Shown here: positions 5,751 to 7,545 of the stretch, piece after piece
Layout: each line of letters opens with the position of its first letter
Position numbering within the stretch: the first letter of the stretch is position 1
Assembly (NCBI GenBank): GCA_005879015.1
Contig: VBMC01000051.1
Span: 1 to 7,545, forward strand
Direction: 5' to 3'
From: Methanobacteriota archaeon
Lineage (GTDB): Archaea > Thermoplasmatota > Thermoplasmata > RBG-16-68-12
DNA: 7,545 nucleotides
Made by a program: the position numbers and the translations under genes
The notes under the pieces: model-generated
What the model saw: the letters and a program-made list of their open reading frames with translations, nothing else
Database searches by the model: none
What the model was told of the DNA's origin: nothing

Positions 5751-7364
5751 ATGCCCGCAGAGCGGGTGAGCGGCATCCCGTTCGGACTCGGCTTCACGAA
5801 GCCGCATAACTACTGGGAGGTCGTGCGGACCGCCTGGCAGAACAAACGGAATCCCTTGTTCACCTGGCGGATCCTCCGGGACGGCGTCTGCGACGGATGC
5901 GCGCTCGGGACCACGGGAATGCGCGACTTCACGATGAAGGGCATCCACCTGTGCACGGTCCGGCTGAATCTCCTCCCGCTGAACACGATGGGACCCCTCG
6001 ACATCCGAATCCTGGAAGACGTAGGGCGGCTGCGGTCCGTGTCGTCGAAAGACCTTCGGGCCCTCGGTCGTCTGCCCTATCCGATGCTCCGTCGTCGAGG
6101 CGATCCAGGGTTCCATCGGATCTCCTGGGATGAGGCCTTCGGCATCGCCGCCCGGCGCATTCGGACCGCCCCGCCCGACCGGATCGCGTTCTTCGTCACC
6201 TCGCGCGGGATGACGAACGAATCCTACTACGTCGCGAACAAGGTCGCGCGGTTCCTCGGCACGAATCACATCGACAACTCGAGCCGACCGTGCCACTCTC
6301 CGAGCACTACCGGCCTGAAGGACACGATCGGTGTCGCGGCGTCCACCTGCTCGTACACGGATTGGATCGGGAGCGACCTGATCGTCTTCTTCGGCTCCGA
6401 CGTGCCCAACAACCAGCCCGTGACGACGAAGTACCTATACTACGCGAAGAAGCAGGGCACGAAGATCGCGGTCGTGAACCCCATGCGGGAACCGGGGCTG
6501 GAGCGGTATTGGGTCCCCTCCGTCCCGGGCAGCGCGCTCTTCGGCACACGGTTCGCGGACGCGTTCTTCCCGGTGCACACGGGCGGCGACATCGCGTTCA
6601 TCCATGGCGTGCTGAAGCACATGATCGAAAAAGGGTGGGTCCGTGACGACTTCGTCTCGAACCACACGACGGGCTACGAGACCCTCCGAGAGTCAATCGA
6701 ACACGAGCCCTGGGAGCAGCTCGAACGGCAATCCGGCCTCCGGCGGCAAGCCATGTTCGACTTCGCCGAAATGTACAGCCGGGCGCGAACGGCCGTGTTC
6801 GTGTGGAGCATGGGCATCACACACCATCGATTCGGCGTGGACAACGTGAAGGCGATCGTGAACCTCGGCCTCGCGGGTGGGATCGTCGGACGGGCCAAGT
6901 GCGGTCTCATGCCGATCCGAGGGCACAGCGGCGTCCAGGGAGGTTCCGAGATGGGCGCGAACCCGAAGGACTTCGGACTCGGGTTTCCCGTGAACGACGA
7001 GAATGCTTCCCGCTTCGAGGGAATCTGGGGATTCCGCCCGCCGACGGCGCACGGCATGACCGCGGTCGGGATGATCGACGCGGCCCATGCTGGTGGCCTC
7101 GACGTCCTGTACATGGCCGGAGGCAACTTCCTCGAGACCTTGCCAGAGCCGGACTATGTCCGCGAGGCTTTGACCCGGATTCCCCTTCGGATCCACCAGG
7201 ACATCGTCCTCACGAGCGCGATGCTTGTGGATCCCTCCTATGCCGTCCTCCTGTTCCCCGCGCAGACGCGATACGAGCAACGGGGAGGCGGCACGCAGAC
7301 CTCGACGGAACGGCGCGTGTATTTCTCCCCCGAAATCCCTGGCCGCCGAATCGATGGTGTGTGA
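5751..7364 (+). CDS. FdhF/YdeP-type molybdopterin oxidoreductase alpha subunit, 3'-truncated by an inverted repeat
   Basis: The frame gives 537 residues of a DMSO-reductase-superfamily enzyme closest to the FdhF-like/YdeP group. Supporting segments are [14 protein letters not shown] (124-137), [19 protein letters not shown] (177-195, with C181 where the group has 'NMCHEPS' and a Cys or Sec can ligate Mo), [15 protein letters not shown] (209-223), [16 protein letters not shown] (238-253) and the late [20 protein letters not shown]. An N-terminal C47-x2-C50 plus C68 may hold an iron-sulfur site, but no clear fourth Cys is visible. The substrate is unknown: YdeP is linked to acid resistance, and FdhF oxidises formate. 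No Tat signal is seen, so it is probably cytosolic. From 7344 the DNA is an inverted copy of 6636-6837, so only about 531 codons are native and the TGA at 7362 is not the true end. Family members are usually about 740-780 residues, so the C-terminal cofactor-binding domain is missing. Confidence 0.85.
   Translation: MPAERVSGIPFGLGFTKPHNYWEVVRTAWQNKRNPLFTWRILRDGVCDGCALGTTGMRDFTMKGIHLCTVRLNLLPLNTMGPLDIRILEDVGRLRSVSSKDLRALGRLPYPMLRRRGDPGFHRISWDEAFGIAARRIRTAPPDRIAFFVTSRGMTNESYYVANKVARFLGTNHIDNSSRPCHSPSTTGLKDTIGVAASTCSYTDWIGSDLIVFFGSDVPNNQPVTTKYLYYAKKQGTKIAVVNPMREPGLERYWVPSVPGSALFGTRFADAFFPVHTGGDIAFIHGVLKHMIEKGWVRDDFVSNHTTGYETLRESIEHEPWEQLERQSGLRRQAMFDFAEMYSRARTAVFVWSMGITHHRFGVDNVKAIVNLGLAGGIVGRAKCGLMPIRGHSGVQGGSEMGANPKDFGLGFPVNDENASRFEGIWGFRPPTAHGMTAVGMIDAAHAGGLDVLYMAGGNFLETLPEPDYVREALTRIPLRIHQDIVLTSAMLVDPSYAVLLFPAQTRYEQRGGGTQTSTERRVYFSPEIPGRRIDGV
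6732..6837 (+). repeat. Left arm of 106-bp perfect inverted repeat
   Basis: This segment inside the oxidoreductase gene is identical, in reverse complement, to 7344-7449. Paired positions sum to 14181 throughout. The similarity extends outward to 6636 (paired with 7545) with 18 mismatches in 96 bp and no gaps. Identity stops abruptly after 6837 (GGCG then TGG here, GGCG then GCC in the other arm). The coding sequence includes [20 protein letters not shown]. Confidence 0.95.
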
Positions 7365-7545
7365 TGCCCATGCTCCACACGAACACGGCCGTTCGCGCCC
7401 GGCTGTACATTTCGGCGAAGTCGAACATGGCTTGCCGCCGGAGGCCGGACTGCCGCTCGAGTTCCTCCCAGGGTTCCCGTTCGATCGACTCCCGGAGGGC
7501 CGCGAAGCCCGTCGTGTGGTCCGCGACGAACGTGTCTCGGACCCA
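7344..7545 (-). pseudogene. Inverted partial copy of the molybdopterin oxidoreductase gene (right arm)
   Basis: Read on the minus strand from 7545 to 7344, this segment encodes 67 in-frame residues beginning WVRDTFVADHTTGF and ending [10 protein letters not shown], homologous to residues 296-362 of the oxidoreductase. The first 34 residues differ at eight positions from the left copy, mostly mildly (Y/F, H/R, Q/E, S/A). The inner 106 bp (7344-7449) are identical. The outer part therefore derives from a related but different, selectively maintained gene, such as another strain or a paralogue. Beyond the repeat the minus frame runs into the antisense of the oxidoreductase and stops at 7210. The copy runs to the window edge, so whether a whole second gene lies beyond cannot be seen. 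Confidence 0.9.

Overview
The window is GC-rich DNA with coding regions that strongly prefer G or C at third codon positions. It carries seven genes or gene remnants on both strands plus two terminal fragments, and reads like metabolic chromosome rather than phage or plasmid. I see no tRNA, rRNA, CRISPR array, transposase or replication origin. Start sites are a mix of clear Shine-Dalgarno sites (GGAGG or GAGG about 7 nt before the start) and starts with no such site but a weak A/T-rich box about 25-30 nt upstream. That mix, together with the gene content (a small two-CBS protein, TFIIB-type zinc ribbons, a PyrE-like protein), leans towards a high-GC archaeon, possibly a Thermoplasmatota lineage known from metagenomes. 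This is inference, and a bacterium is not excluded.

Layout. Positions 1-1745 (+) form an apparent operon: the last codons of an upstream gene, then an orotate-phosphoribosyltransferase-like protein whose PRPP motif has lost its acidic pair, then a fumarylacetoacetate-hydrolase family enzyme whose start overlaps the previous stop. Positions 1815-3568 (-) hold a two-CBS-domain protein and a DHA2-type MFS drug/proton antiporter. The transporter is broken by an internal deletion with frameshift that removes about two transmembrane helices. Positions 3750-5013 (+) hold a compact protein resembling the catalytic C-terminal half of 4-hydroxyphenylpyruvate dioxygenase (HPPD), followed by a double zinc-ribbon protein. 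Positions 5022-5657 (-) encode MobA, the molybdenum cofactor guanylyltransferase. Divergent from it, across 93 bp containing a perfect 15-bp palindrome, lies an FdhF/YdeP-type molybdopterin oxidoreductase (from 5751, +).

How genes relate. MobA makes the guanine dinucleotide form of the molybdenum cofactor that FdhF/YdeP-type enzymes use, so this pair is a coherent unit. The HPPD-like and FAH-like proteins could both belong to aromatic amino-acid breakdown through homogentisate, but homogentisate dioxygenase is not present and the two genes are about 2 kb apart.

The most striking structural signal is at the right end. The last 202 bp (7344-7545) are an inverted copy of 6636-6837, inside the oxidoreductase gene. 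The inner 106 bp are identical, and the outer 96 bp differ at 18 positions without indels. The oxidoreductase frame runs into this inverted copy and stops after about 531 native codons, well short of its family's usual length. An assembly or amplification chimera between related strains is the simplest explanation. A real inversion-type rearrangement is the alternative.
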